64,000 bases of DNA, taken from positions 1 through 64,000 of the forward strand of contig DASZOZ010000113.1 of assembly GCA_035550515.1 (NCBI GenBank), in the 5' to 3' direction. The notes under the pieces are model-generated. The model searched no databases. It had not been told where the DNA came from and was given only the letters and a program-made list of their open reading frames with translations. Shown here one piece after another: positions 40,469 through 51,326 of this stretch. Every line of letters starts with the position of its first letter. The stretch's first letter is position 1. The position numbers and the translations under genes were made by a program. Source of the DNA: DATARH01 sp035550515 (lineage in GTDB: Bacteria; Pseudomonadota; Alphaproteobacteria; ATCC43930; CGMCC-115725).

Positions 40469-41512
40469 TCAGAGCTGCCGCTCGCGGTCGCGTTCTTCGT
40501 CGGCGGCGGAATCGAGGATGCGCTTGCCGTCCTTGAAGGCGGCGTCGGCGTCGTCTTTCTGGCCGAGGCGCCGGAGGATCGGCGCGATCTCGATCTCGGC
40601 ATAGCCGAGCCGCGTCGATTCCTCGCTCGAGCCGCGTTCCAGCAGACCGATCGCGTAATAGAGCGCGTCGCCGGCCGCGTCGTCGCGGCCGAGCCCGGCA
40701 TAGATCAGGCCGAGATCGGCAAAATCGTCGGCGATCAGCGGATGCGCCTCGCCGAGCTTTTCCTGGTCGATGGCGATGGCTTGTTCGATCGGCGGCAGCG
40801 CTTCCTCGAAGCGCTCGGCGCGCAGCAGCAGATTGGCCAGTTGCACCAGGCTGCGAGCCAGTTCGAGACTGTTGGCGCCGTGCCGCTGGCGGTCGAACGC
40901 GACCGCTGCGCGCAGCAGCCTTTCGCCCTCGTCGAAGCGGTCCTCGGCGGCGCAAACCGCGCCGAGGGCGCGCAGCGCTTCGCCCGCGTTCGGGTTCGGC
41001 CGCTTGCCGGCGGTGGCGTTGGCTTTGACCGCCCAGGCCTCGGCGGCCGGCACGTCGCCGCGCGCCAAGGCGATCCGCGCGAGCGCCGCGAGCGGCGGCG
41101 TCAGCAACGGGCTGTTGTCGCCAAACCGATGCTCGAGCACCGGGAGCGCGGTGATCAGCAGCGGCTCCGCCTCGGTGTAGTGGCGGCGCATGATTTCGAC
41201 ATCGGCGAGCCCGACCATCGCATTTGCCGCGTTCGGCGAGCCGCCGCCATAAGCCTTGACGGCGATCTTGAGGGCGCGGCGCCGCGAATCGGCCGCTTCG
41301 GCCAGCGCGCCGTCATCGACCTGGGCGCCCGCCAGCCGGTCGAGCAGCGGCAGCAGATGCGGGCTGGCGTCGCCGCTGTGGCTTTCGACGATGGCGATGC
41401 TCTTGCTGATCGCCGCGACCGAGCGCGCCGCCACCGAACGTGCATCGGCCGCATCCGCGGGCTGCGCCGCGGCGAACGCCAGCAGACCGATGGCAACGAC
41501 CCCCCACCGCAT
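40469..41512 (-). CDS. Exported TPR-repeat protein
   Basis: A 347-residue protein with a signal peptide (RWGVVAIGLLAFAAAQPADA) and an array of tetratricopeptide-like repeats of 40-42 residues, such as YTEAEPLLITALPVLEHRFG, FDEGERLLRAAVAFDRQRHG and FEEALPPIEQAIAIDQEKLG. Such proteins act as scaffolds in the periplasm. The ATG at 41512 is chosen to expose the signal peptide. It is convergent with the FAD oxidoreductase gene. Partner unknown. Confidence 0.75.
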   Translation of the reverse strand: MRWGVVAIGLLAFAAAQPADAADARSVAARSVAAISKSIAIVESHSGDASPHLLPLLDRLAGAQVDDGALAEAADSRRRALKIAVKAYGGGSPNAANAMVGLADVEIMRRHYTEAEPLLITALPVLEHRFGDNSPLLTPPLAALARIALARGDVPAAEAWAVKANATAGKRPNPNAGEALRALGAVCAAEDRFDEGERLLRAAVAFDRQRHGANSLELARSLVQLANLLLRAERFEEALPPIEQAIAIDQEKLGEAHPLIADDFADLGLIYAGLGRDDAAGDALYYAIGLLERGSSEESTRLGYAEIEIAPILRRLGQKDDADAAFKDGKRILDSAADEERDRERQL

Positions 41513-41688
41513 TGGCAACTGCCGATACTCCCGCCGGTAGCCGGCGCCGTGACGTCCGGATCGCCGCCTATGTGGGGGTTCGCGGGCACCAGCAAAAGTA
41601 TCCCCGGCGACGGTTTGAGGGCTTGACCGCCCGCGCCTGCCGCCGGAGGGTTGCGGGCCGACGCCGCCGAGACAGGGAGGAGACGCGG

Positions 41689-42249
41689 ATGGCCCGCGTT
41701 CGCGACATCGCATCGAGCAAGCTTAGCCCCGATCTCGCGCGAATTTACGAGGAATTTGCCGGCTCGTACGGGCCGTTTCGCAACCAGGTGGCGGTGTTCG
41801 CGCATGTCCCCGCCGCGCTGCGTCACCTGATGCCGCTGCTGATGGAGTTGCGGACCGCAGCGACCCTGCCCAAGCGCTATCTCGAACTGGCGATCGTCGC
41901 GGTATCGCAGGTCAATGCCTGCGATTATTGCGTCGCCCATCACAAGCCGTTTCTGGCGGTGGAAGGCGTATCGCCGGCCGGCGTCGACCGGCTGCTCGAT
42001 TACCGGGACCATCCCGAGCTCGACGAGACCGACCGGCTGGTCGTCGAATACGCGGTCGCGGCAACGGAGCGGCCGAATCGCTTGCCCGATTCGCTGTTTG
42101 CGCGGCTGCGGCGGCATTTCACCGAAGCGCAAATCGTCGAGCTTACCCTGCGCATCACGCTGTGCGGGTTCTTCAACAAGTTCAACGATGCGCTACAAAT
42201 CGAGGAAGAACCCGAGGCGGCGGCGCGGGTCGCGGCGCTCGCCGAATAG
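41689..42249 (+). CDS. Carboxymuconolactone decarboxylase/AhpD-like protein
   Basis: A 186-residue AhpD-fold protein with the redox motif CDYCVAHH in the conserved helix, flanked by LELAIVAVSQVNA. Such proteins are peroxide-related disulfide reductases or decarboxylases. GGAGG lies eight bases before the ATG. A 32-base gap separates it from the glucosidase gene. The CxxC-xxH motif favours a redox role over a decarboxylase. Confidence 0.83.
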   Translation: MARVRDIASSKLSPDLARIYEEFAGSYGPFRNQVAVFAHVPAALRHLMPLLMELRTAATLPKRYLELAIVAVSQVNACDYCVAHHKPFLAVEGVSPAGVDRLLDYRDHPELDETDRLVVEYAVAATERPNRLPDSLFARLRRHFTEAQIVELTLRITLCGFFNKFNDALQIEEEPEAAARVAALAE

Positions 42250-42281
42250 CTGGCACCGCACAGACAGCGGAGAATATCGGC

Positions 42282-45020
<2,739 letters not shown>

Positions 45021-45025
45021 CCGCG

Positions 45026-47062
45026 ATGGCCGACATACTCGCCCGGCTCGCGCCGATCCGGTTCGGCCCCGAATTGCTGGGCGACCTCGCCGCGGCGGAG
45101 CGCCGCGAATGGTGGCTCGGCAACGGACGCGGCGCCTACGCCGCCGGCGCCGCGGCGCTCGACCTGACGCGCCGCTACCACGGGCTGCTGATCGCGCCGG
45201 TCGACCCGCCGCTCGGCCGTGTGCTGGTGCTGGGCAAGGCGGATGCCACCGTGACGGTCGGCGGCGTGTCCTACCCGCTGTTCACCAACCGTTGGGCGGA
45301 CGGTGCGGTAGCGCCCGAGGGCTATCGTGCGCTTACGGAATTCCGCCTGGACGGCACGGTCCCGGTCTGGCGCTTTCGTTGCGGCGCGGCCATCGTCGAG
45401 CACCGCATCTGGCTGGAGCCGGGCGTCGACACGGTCTACCTGGCCTGGAAGCTGGAGGGCGAGGTCGACGGCGAGCCTTGGCTCGGCGTCGCGTTTCTCG
45501 CCAATGGCCGCGACCATCACGGCGAGACCTGGGAACCCGGCTTCAATCCCGAGATCGCCGCGCAGGATGCGGGGCTGACCGTTGCGGTGCCCGGCCGTTT
45601 CACCTTGCGGATCGGCGGCAGCGGCGGCCATGTCGAGCCGCGCGGCGACTGGTACGAGAATTTTGCTCTGCCTGTCGAACATGAACGCGGCCTCGGCGAC
45701 CGCGACGCGCATCGCCATGTCGCCGACGGGTACGCGCCGCTGGCCGCCGGCCGATGGGTCGGCTACGCCGCCGGTCTCGGCGCGGACGTCAGCGCCGATC
45801 TCGACGCGGCGCTGGCGCGCCGCCTGGCGCATGACCGGGCGGTGCTGGAACAGGCGATCGCCGCCGACCCGGTGTTTGCGACGGCGCCCGGCTGGGTGCT
45901 GCGCCTGGTGCTCGCCGCCGATCTGTACCGCATCGCCCGTCCGCTGCCCGACGTGCCGGACGGACGCTCGGTGATCGCCGGCTATCCGTGGTTCGGCGAC
46001 TGGGGCCGCGACACGATGATTGCGCTGCCCGGCCTGTGCCTGGCGACCGGACGGTTCGACGAGGCGCGGCTGATCCTCGAAACCTTCGGCCGCTTTGTCG
46101 ATGGCGGGATGCTGCCCAATGTCTTTCCCGGCGCCGGCGATGTCCCCGAGTACAACACGGTCGACGCCGCGCTGTGGTACATCGAGGCGTGGCGCGCCTA
46201 TATCGCCGCCACCGGCGACGATGCGGCGCTCCGGCGGGCGTGGCCGGTGCTGCAATCGGTCATCGCGGGCTACACCCGCGGCACGCGCTACGGCATTGCC
46301 GTCGATCCCGCGGACGGGCTGGTGCGCGCCGGTGAGCCGGGGGTGCAACTGACCTGGATGGACGCCAAGGTCGGCGACTGGGTGGTGACGCCGCGGATCG
46401 GCAAGCCGGTCGAGATCAACGCGCTGTGGTACAATGCGCTGGTCGCGATGGCGGCGCTCGCCGCGCGCGTCGGCCGGGACAGTGCGGCCTACAGCGCCGC
46501 CGCCGGCAAAGCCAAGGCCGGCTTTGCGCGTTTTCTGCGCCCGGAAGGGCAGGGGCTCTACGACGTCGTCGACGGCCCGGACGGCCACGATTCGAGCCTG
46601 CGGCCGAACCAGATTTTCGCCGTCAGCCTGCCGGCGAGTCCGCTCGATCCCACGCACCAGGCCGCCGTCGTCGAGGCCTGCGCGCCGCTGGCGACGCCGT
46701 TCGGCCTGCGCTCGTTGGGACCGGATGAGCCGGGGTATTGCGGAGTCTTTACCGGCGGCGTGCGCGAGCGCGACGGGGCGTATCACCAGGGCACGGTCTG
46801 GGCCTGGCTGCTCGGTCCCTGGGCGCTGGCAAGCTACCGGGTCGGTGGCGATGCCGCGGCGGCACAGGCCCTGCTCGCCGGCATCGCGCCGCATCTGTGC
46901 GACGCCGGGCTCGGCCAGGTCAGCGAGGTCTTTGACGGCGACCCGCCGCACACGCCGCGCGGCTGTCCGGCCCAGGCCTGGTCGGTCGCCTGCATCGTCG
47001 AGGCATGGTGGACATTGGAGCGGGCAAAGCGCCAGTCGGCGAATCCCGCTCCCGCCGACTGA
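45026..47062 (+). CDS. Amylo-alpha-1,6-glucosidase (glycogen debranching type)
   Basis: A 678-residue debranching-type enzyme. The N-terminal GDE domain begins WWLGNGRGAYAAGAAALDLT, RRYHGLL. The C-terminal catalytic barrel has YPWFGDWGRDTMIALPGLCL and the closing YHQGTVWAWLLGPWALA. It hydrolyses alpha-1,6 branch linkages and should act with the GH63-like enzyme just upstream. No export signal. No glycogen synthase or phosphorylase lies in the window, so the source of the glucan is unknown. Confidence 0.88.
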   Translation: MADILARLAPIRFGPELLGDLAAAERREWWLGNGRGAYAAGAAALDLTRRYHGLLIAPVDPPLGRVLVLGKADATVTVGGVSYPLFTNRWADGAVAPEGYRALTEFRLDGTVPVWRFRCGAAIVEHRIWLEPGVDTVYLAWKLEGEVDGEPWLGVAFLANGRDHHGETWEPGFNPEIAAQDAGLTVAVPGRFTLRIGGSGGHVEPRGDWYENFALPVEHERGLGDRDAHRHVADGYAPLAAGRWVGYAAGLGADVSADLDAALARRLAHDRAVLEQAIAADPVFATAPGWVLRLVLAADLYRIARPLPDVPDGRSVIAGYPWFGDWGRDTMIALPGLCLATGRFDEARLILETFGRFVDGGMLPNVFPGAGDVPEYNTVDAALWYIEAWRAYIAATGDDAALRRAWPVLQSVIAGYTRGTRYGIAVDPADGLVRAGEPGVQLTWMDAKVGDWVVTPRIGKPVEINALWYNALVAMAALAARVGRDSAAYSAAAGKAKAGFARFLRPEGQGLYDVVDGPDGHDSSLRPNQIFAVSLPASPLDPTHQAAVVEACAPLATPFGLRSLGPDEPGYCGVFTGGVRERDGAYHQGTVWAWLLGPWALASYRVGGDAAAAQALLAGIAPHLCDAGLGQVSEVFDGDPPHTPRGCPAQAWSVACIVEAWWTLERAKRQSANPAPAD

Positions 47063-47097
47063 CCCTCACCCGCCGCGCAGCGGTGGGCGGGGGAGGG

Positions 47098-47892
47098 TCA
47101 CTGCGCCGTCAGCCCGCCATCCACCACCAGCCCGGCGCCGGTCATGAACCCGGCGTCGTCGGAGGCGAGGAACACGATGCCCTTGGCGATGTCGTTGGGC
47201 ACGCCGAGCCGGCCGATCGGGTGCGTCGCCAGCGCGGCGTTGCGCGCCGCCTCGGTGTCGTTGCTGCCGCGGTGGCGGGCGCGGGCGACAAAGGTCTGCT
47301 CGCCCATATCGGTGTCGATCACCCCCGGGTGGATCGAGTTGACGCGGATGCGGTAGCCCTTGCGCGCGAATTCGAGCGCCGCCGATTTGGTGAACAGCGT
47401 CACGCCGCCCTTGGTCATCGAATAGAGCGGGTCGAGCTGCGAGCCGACCAGGCCGGCCACCGACGCCAGATTGACGATCGCGCTGCCCTGCGGGCTGCGC
47501 TGCGCGCGCTCGCGCAGCGCCGGCGCGGCGAGCTTGGTGCCGAGAAACACGCCGGTCAGGTTGACTGCGCACAGGCGGTGCCACTCGTCGAGGCTGGCTT
47601 CCTCGATGCCCTTGCCGAGGAACATCCCGGCGTTGTTGACGAGGATGTCGAGCCCGCCGAATGTCGCCGCCGTCGCCGCGATGACGGTGTTCCAGTCGTC
47701 TTCGCGGGTCACGTCGAGATGCCGGTAGAGCGCGTTGCCGCCCAGCGCCCGCGCCGTCTCGCGGCCGCGCTCGTCGAGCACGTCGCCGATCGCGACCTTG
47801 GCGCCGGCCTCGACCATGAGCCGCGCGGTCTCCGCGCCGATGCCGCGCGCCGCGCCGGAAATCAGCGCCACCTTGCCGTCGAGCCGGTTCAT
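47098..47892 (-). CDS. Short-chain dehydrogenase/reductase
   Basis: A 264-residue classical SDR with NAD(P)-binding LISGAARGIGAETARLM, the NNAG motif (ILVNNAGMFLGKG), and the Ser-Tyr-Lys triad (NLASVAG..., LYSMTKGG). The basic/acidic pattern after the second strand (AIGDVLDERG) favours NAD. It resembles 3-oxoacyl reductases and hydroxysteroid dehydrogenases, but the substrate cannot be told. It is transcribed alone, convergent with the debranching gene. Confidence 0.88.
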   Translation of the reverse strand: MNRLDGKVALISGAARGIGAETARLMVEAGAKVAIGDVLDERGRETARALGGNALYRHLDVTREDDWNTVIAATAATFGGLDILVNNAGMFLGKGIEEASLDEWHRLCAVNLTGVFLGTKLAAPALRERAQRSPQGSAIVNLASVAGLVGSQLDPLYSMTKGGVTLFTKSAALEFARKGYRIRVNSIHPGVIDTDMGEQTFVARARHRGSNDTEAARNAALATHPIGRLGVPNDIAKGIVFLASDDAGFMTGAGLVVDGGLTAQ

Positions 47893-48028
47893 GGAGTTCC
47901 TCCCGTGGATGCTGCCGACCGATCATGACCGTCATTGCGGGCGCAGCGAAGCCGTCTCGTGCGCCTACGGCGCCTCGCCATGACCGGCCGATCGTGGCAA
48001 GCTCGTGCAAACCCTCGCGGAGGCCGCC

Positions 48029-48406
48029 ATGCAGATCGCCCGCCTCGATCATCTCGTGCTGACCGTCGCCGACATCGCCAAGACCTGCGATTTCTATACA
48101 AAGGTGCTTGGTATGGAGGTGATGCATTTCGGCGAGGGGCGCACCGCGCTCAAATTCGGCCAGCAGAAGATCAACCTGCATCCCGCCGACAACATCCCCG
48201 GCCTCGTTGCCGACAAACCGACCTGCGGCTCCGGCGATCTGTGCTTTATCACCGCGACGCCGATCGCCGAGGTCGTCGCGCATCTCGATAAATGCGGCGT
48301 GCCGATCATCACCGGCCCCGGCCCGCGCGCCGGCGCAATCGGCACGATCACCTCGGTCTATATCCGCGACCCCGACCGGAACCTGGTCGAGATTTCGAAT
48401 TATTAG
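48029..48406 (+). CDS. VOC (glyoxalase-fold) protein 1
   Basis: A 125-residue vicinal-oxygen-chelate protein: ARLDHLVLTVADIAKTCDFY, TKVLGMEVM, and the closing SVYIRDPDRNLVEISNY. His in LDHLV and Glu in LVEIS are the usual metal ligands. It starts at ATG 48029 after GCGGAGGCCGCC. It is clearly similar to the second VOC protein 1.6 kb downstream, and an enolase-superfamily gene follows after 27 bases. Confidence 0.87.
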   Translation: MQIARLDHLVLTVADIAKTCDFYTKVLGMEVMHFGEGRTALKFGQQKINLHPADNIPGLVADKPTCGSGDLCFITATPIAEVVAHLDKCGVPIITGPGPRAGAIGTITSVYIRDPDRNLVEISNY

Positions 48407-48433
48407 CTGGACTGCGGTCCGACGGAGGCCACG

Positions 48434-49543
48434 ATGAAAATCTCCGGCGTCGAGGTCTTCCAGGTCCGCTGGTCGCCCGACGACAAGCCGGCGCAGCACA
48501 GCGCCTGGGTCCGCATCCGCTGCGATGACGGCATCTTCGGCATCGGCGAGGCGTCGCCGATGCTCGGCGGGCTCGCCTCGCTCGGCATCATTGCGCGCGA
48601 CATCGCCCCGGCCCTGGTCGGCCGCGACCCGCTCGACCACGCGGTGCTGCTCGACACGGCGCTGTACCGCCTGGTGAAGCTGGGTCCCGAGGGGGCGCTG
48701 ACCGGCGCCCTGGCGGCGCTCGATATCGCGCTGTGGGACATCAAGGGCAAGCTGTTCGATCAGCCGATCTACAAGCTGCTCGGCGGCGCGTGGCGCACCG
48801 CCCTGCCGTTCTACGCGTCGATCGGCGGCAACGGCGAACGCAGCGTCGATGAGGTGCTGCGCGTCGTCGAGGCGCGCCTGAAGAACCAGCCGGCCGCGGT
48901 CAAGATCCGCTTCGACGCCGACCGCACCAACGCCGATGTCGACATCCCCGGCGACATCGCCAAGGCCAAGGCGGTGCGCAAGCTGGTCGGCGACGGCTTC
49001 CCGCTCGCCTTCGACGCCAATAACGGCTACTCGGTCGGCGGGGCGATCCGCGTCGGCCGGGCGCTCGAAGAGCTCGGCTACTGGTGGTTCGAGGAGCCGG
49101 TCCAGCACTACCACGTCAAGGCGATGGGCGAAGTCGCGCAGCGCCTCGACATCACCGTCTCGGCCGGTGAGCAGACCTATACGCTGGCCGGCCTCGCCGA
49201 TCTGATCTCCGCCGGGGTCCGCATGGTGCAGCCGGATATCGTCAAGATGGGCGGCATCACCGGCCTCAAACAATGCGAGGTGCTGTGCCAGGCGCATGGC
49301 GTCGAGCTGGTGCCGCACCAGACCCAGCCGACCATCGGCCACCAGGCGAGCCTGCACATCGCCGCGACCCAGATGGGCGCCACCAAGCCGTGCGAGTGGA
49401 ACGACCCGTCGCCGCGTACCCATGCGGTGTTCGAGAACCCGCCCTACCCGGTCGACGGGCTGTTCCACCTGACCGCCGCGCCCGGCCTCGGCCTGCGCCT
49501 CAACGAGGCCGAGTTGGCGAAACGGGTCGCGCCGGTCGGGTGA
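48434..49543 (+). CDS. Mandelate racemase/muconate-lactonizing enzyme family
   Basis: A 369-residue enolase-superfamily enzyme. The metal ligands appear in FDANNGY, FEEPVQ and SAGEQ, the KIRFDAD strand supplies the basic residue, and the C-terminal PHQTQPTIGH holds a possible catalytic His. It abstracts an alpha proton from a carboxylate, as in sugar-acid dehydratases or epimerases. It sits between two VOC genes, hinting at a small catabolic pathway. Substrate not predictable. Confidence 0.87.
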   Translation: MKISGVEVFQVRWSPDDKPAQHSAWVRIRCDDGIFGIGEASPMLGGLASLGIIARDIAPALVGRDPLDHAVLLDTALYRLVKLGPEGALTGALAALDIALWDIKGKLFDQPIYKLLGGAWRTALPFYASIGGNGERSVDEVLRVVEARLKNQPAAVKIRFDADRTNADVDIPGDIAKAKAVRKLVGDGFPLAFDANNGYSVGGAIRVGRALEELGYWWFEEPVQHYHVKAMGEVAQRLDITVSAGEQTYTLAGLADLISAGVRMVQPDIVKMGGITGLKQCEVLCQAHGVELVPHQTQPTIGHQASLHIAATQMGATKPCEWNDPSPRTHAVFENPPYPVDGLFHLTAAPGLGLRLNEAELAKRVAPVG

Positions 49544-49587
49544 ACCGTGTTTGCGGCGGTAAGAGATCGCGTTTACATTTGCACGCG

Positions 49588-49992
49588 ATGGCGATCGATA
49601 CGCTGAAGGTGGCACGGCGACTGCGCGAGGCAGGCTTTACGGAGCCGCAGGCCGAAGCCGTGGCTGAGGCGGTCCGCGATGGGGCGGACGATGCCGAACT
49701 CGCGACAAAGCAGGATTTGAAGCTTCTCAGTACGGAATTGCGCGCTGAAATCGCAGCGTTGCGCGCCGAGATGACATCGGAATTCGCCGCCGTACGGGCC
49801 GAGATGGCATCGGAATTCGCCGTCGTACGCGGCGAGATGCGCGAGTTGGAGCAGCGGTTGATCGCCCGCATCGAGGCGGCCAAGGCGGAAATGGTCGGCC
49901 GCATGTTTTCGATGATTACGGGGGCGGTGCTGGTAAACATCGTTGCCATGCTTGGTGCGATGTTCGCCTTTGCCAAGCTGCTCGGACACTGA
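49588..49992 (+). CDS. Coiled-coil membrane-anchored protein (DUF1640-like)
   Basis: A 134-residue protein with an N-terminal region (LKVARRLREAGFTEPQAEAV) like DUF1640 proteins. A coiled coil follows, built from repeats of the form AEMxSEFAxVR (about residues 50-100), and one C-terminal transmembrane helix (ITGAVLVNIVAMLGAMFAFA). The repeats are near-identical 12-residue units, an internal duplication. Function unknown; anchored at the inner membrane. Confidence 0.75.
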   Translation: MAIDTLKVARRLREAGFTEPQAEAVAEAVRDGADDAELATKQDLKLLSTELRAEIAALRAEMTSEFAAVRAEMASEFAVVRGEMRELEQRLIARIEAAKAEMVGRMFSMITGAVLVNIVAMLGAMFAFAKLLGH

Positions 49993-50005
49993 GGGAGGGC
50001 GCAGC

Positions 50006-50386
50006 ATGAAGATCGAGCGCATCGACCATCTCAACATCACCGTCGCCGATATCGACCGCAGCATCGCCTTTTACAAAAAGGTGCTTGGGATGGAGGCCGA
50101 GATCATCGGCGAGGGCCGGGCGGCGCTGCTGTTCGGCCAGCAGAAGATCCATCTCGACCTTGCCGGCGGACCCATGGCCCCAAGGGAGCCGGGGCGCGCC
50201 CAGCCGCGCCTGCCGGCGCATATCTGCTTCGTGACCGACGCGCCGGCGGGCGAGATCAAGGCGCATCTGACCGAATGCGGCGTGCCGGTGCGCATGGAAG
50301 GACCGCGCGCCGGCGCGGTCGGGACGATCCAGTCGGTCTATATCGACGATCCGGACGGCAATTCGATCGAGATTTCGCATTATTAG
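50006..50386 (+). CDS. VOC (glyoxalase-fold) protein 2
   Basis: A 126-residue VOC protein: ERIDHLNITVADIDRSIAFY, KKVLGMEAEIIGEGRAALLF, and SVYIDDPDGNSIEISHY. It aligns along its length with the first VOC protein, including the shared FGQQKI stretch, so the two are paralogues. GGGAGGGCGCAGC precedes the ATG. A lactoylglutathione-lyase-like or dioxygenase-like role is possible. Confidence 0.87.
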   Translation: MKIERIDHLNITVADIDRSIAFYKKVLGMEAEIIGEGRAALLFGQQKIHLDLAGGPMAPREPGRAQPRLPAHICFVTDAPAGEIKAHLTECGVPVRMEGPRAGAVGTIQSVYIDDPDGNSIEISHY

Positions 50387-50397
50387 GGGTTATCGCC

Positions 50398-50598
50398 ATG
50401 CCGGCCGACGGGTTACCCGACGAGGCGGCTATCATCGCCGCCGCTTATGCCGAGCGCGTCCGCGACCTGTTCAAGGTCTTCGCCGAGGCGATCTACACCG
50501 GCGAACCCGAGCGCGACGCGGCCGTGCGCTTTCGGCGGGGCCTGGTGTCGGCGCGACGCGCCTACACCGCGACGCTGGAGGCGCTGAAGGACGGCTAA
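50398..50598 (+). CDS. Small helical protein of unknown function
   Basis: A 66-residue protein (PADGLPDEAAIIAAAYAERV, RDLFKVFAEAIYTGEPERDA) that should fold as helices. It follows the VOC gene by 11 bases on the same strand and overlaps the end of the convergent glycosylase gene by four bases. No family recognised. Confidence 0.5.
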   Translation: MPADGLPDEAAIIAAAYAERVRDLFKVFAEAIYTGEPERDAAVRFRRGLVSARRAYTATLEALKDG

Positions 50599-51266
50599 TC
50601 GTCGACCGACATCGCCAGGATCAGGCTGAGCTGTGACAAGGGACGGCCGGTCTCGGCCGACCAGTCATTGAAGCAGGCCTGCGCGGCGGCGCGGTCCTTG
50701 CGGTTTTTGGGTGGCGGCATGTCGGCCCAATGCTTCAGCGCGGCGATCACCGATTTCGACAGCACGAACGTATCCTTGCCGACCATGCGCAGGAACATCG
50801 GCCCGGAGACGCCGCCCATCTGGCTGAACCGGCCGGCCAGCGTTTCCCACAACCCGACGATGTCGCCGCCCGGCCAGGTGCCGAGCCAGTTGCCGAAGCC
50901 GCCGAACTCCTCACCGATCGCCAGCACCGCCACGGCGTTGTCGCGCACCGCTTTCAGCTTGCCCCAATGGCGGATCAGCCGCGCGTCGCCGAGCAGCTTT
51001 TCCAGCGCTTCGTCCGACATGGCGCGGACGCGCCGCGGGTCGAAGCCCTCGAACACCTTCTCGAAAGCCGGCCATTTGGCGTCGACTAGGCTGTGCTTGA
51101 GCCCGGCGCGGAACACCCGCAGCGACATCTGCGACAGATAGCGGTCGTCCGGCACCGCCGCCAGCTCCGAGGCGCTTTTCGGCTGCGGCAGCCGCGCCTC
51201 GATCGCCGCCGCGCCGTGGCGTTGACGCGCGGCGTCGAAAATCGTCGCAAAGGACCGCGCCGTCAT
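50595..51266 (-). CDS. DNA-3-methyladenine glycosylase I-like (Tag family)
   Basis: A 223-residue protein of the Tag type (FRAGLKHSLVDAKWPAFEKV, FEGFDPRRVRAMSDEALEKL, LIRHWGKLKAVRDNAVAVLA). Tag removes 3-methyladenine from DNA. The canonical zinc cysteines are not evident, so this is the diverged Tag-like subgroup. It starts at ATG 51266. A second, AlkA-like glycosylase lies 2 kb away. Confidence 0.8.
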   Translation of the reverse strand: MTARSFATIFDAARQRHGAAAIEARLPQPKSASELAAVPDDRYLSQMSLRVFRAGLKHSLVDAKWPAFEKVFEGFDPRRVRAMSDEALEKLLGDARLIRHWGKLKAVRDNAVAVLAIGEEFGGFGNWLGTWPGGDIVGLWETLAGRFSQMGGVSGPMFLRMVGKDTFVLSKSVIAALKHWADMPPPKNRKDRAAAQACFNDWSAETGRPLSQLSLILAMSVDD

Positions 51267-51326
51267 CGCCTGTTCCCCTTGTCTGCGGTTATCGTCGGCC
51301 GAGCGCGCCTTCACCGCCGGAATAGA

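Noticed and set aside
47066..49615. 849-codon open frame on the minus strand
   Set aside because: It runs antisense to the SDR, VOC and enolase genes, is rich in Arg, Asp and Gly, and has no family pattern; it is a GC-rich shadow frame.
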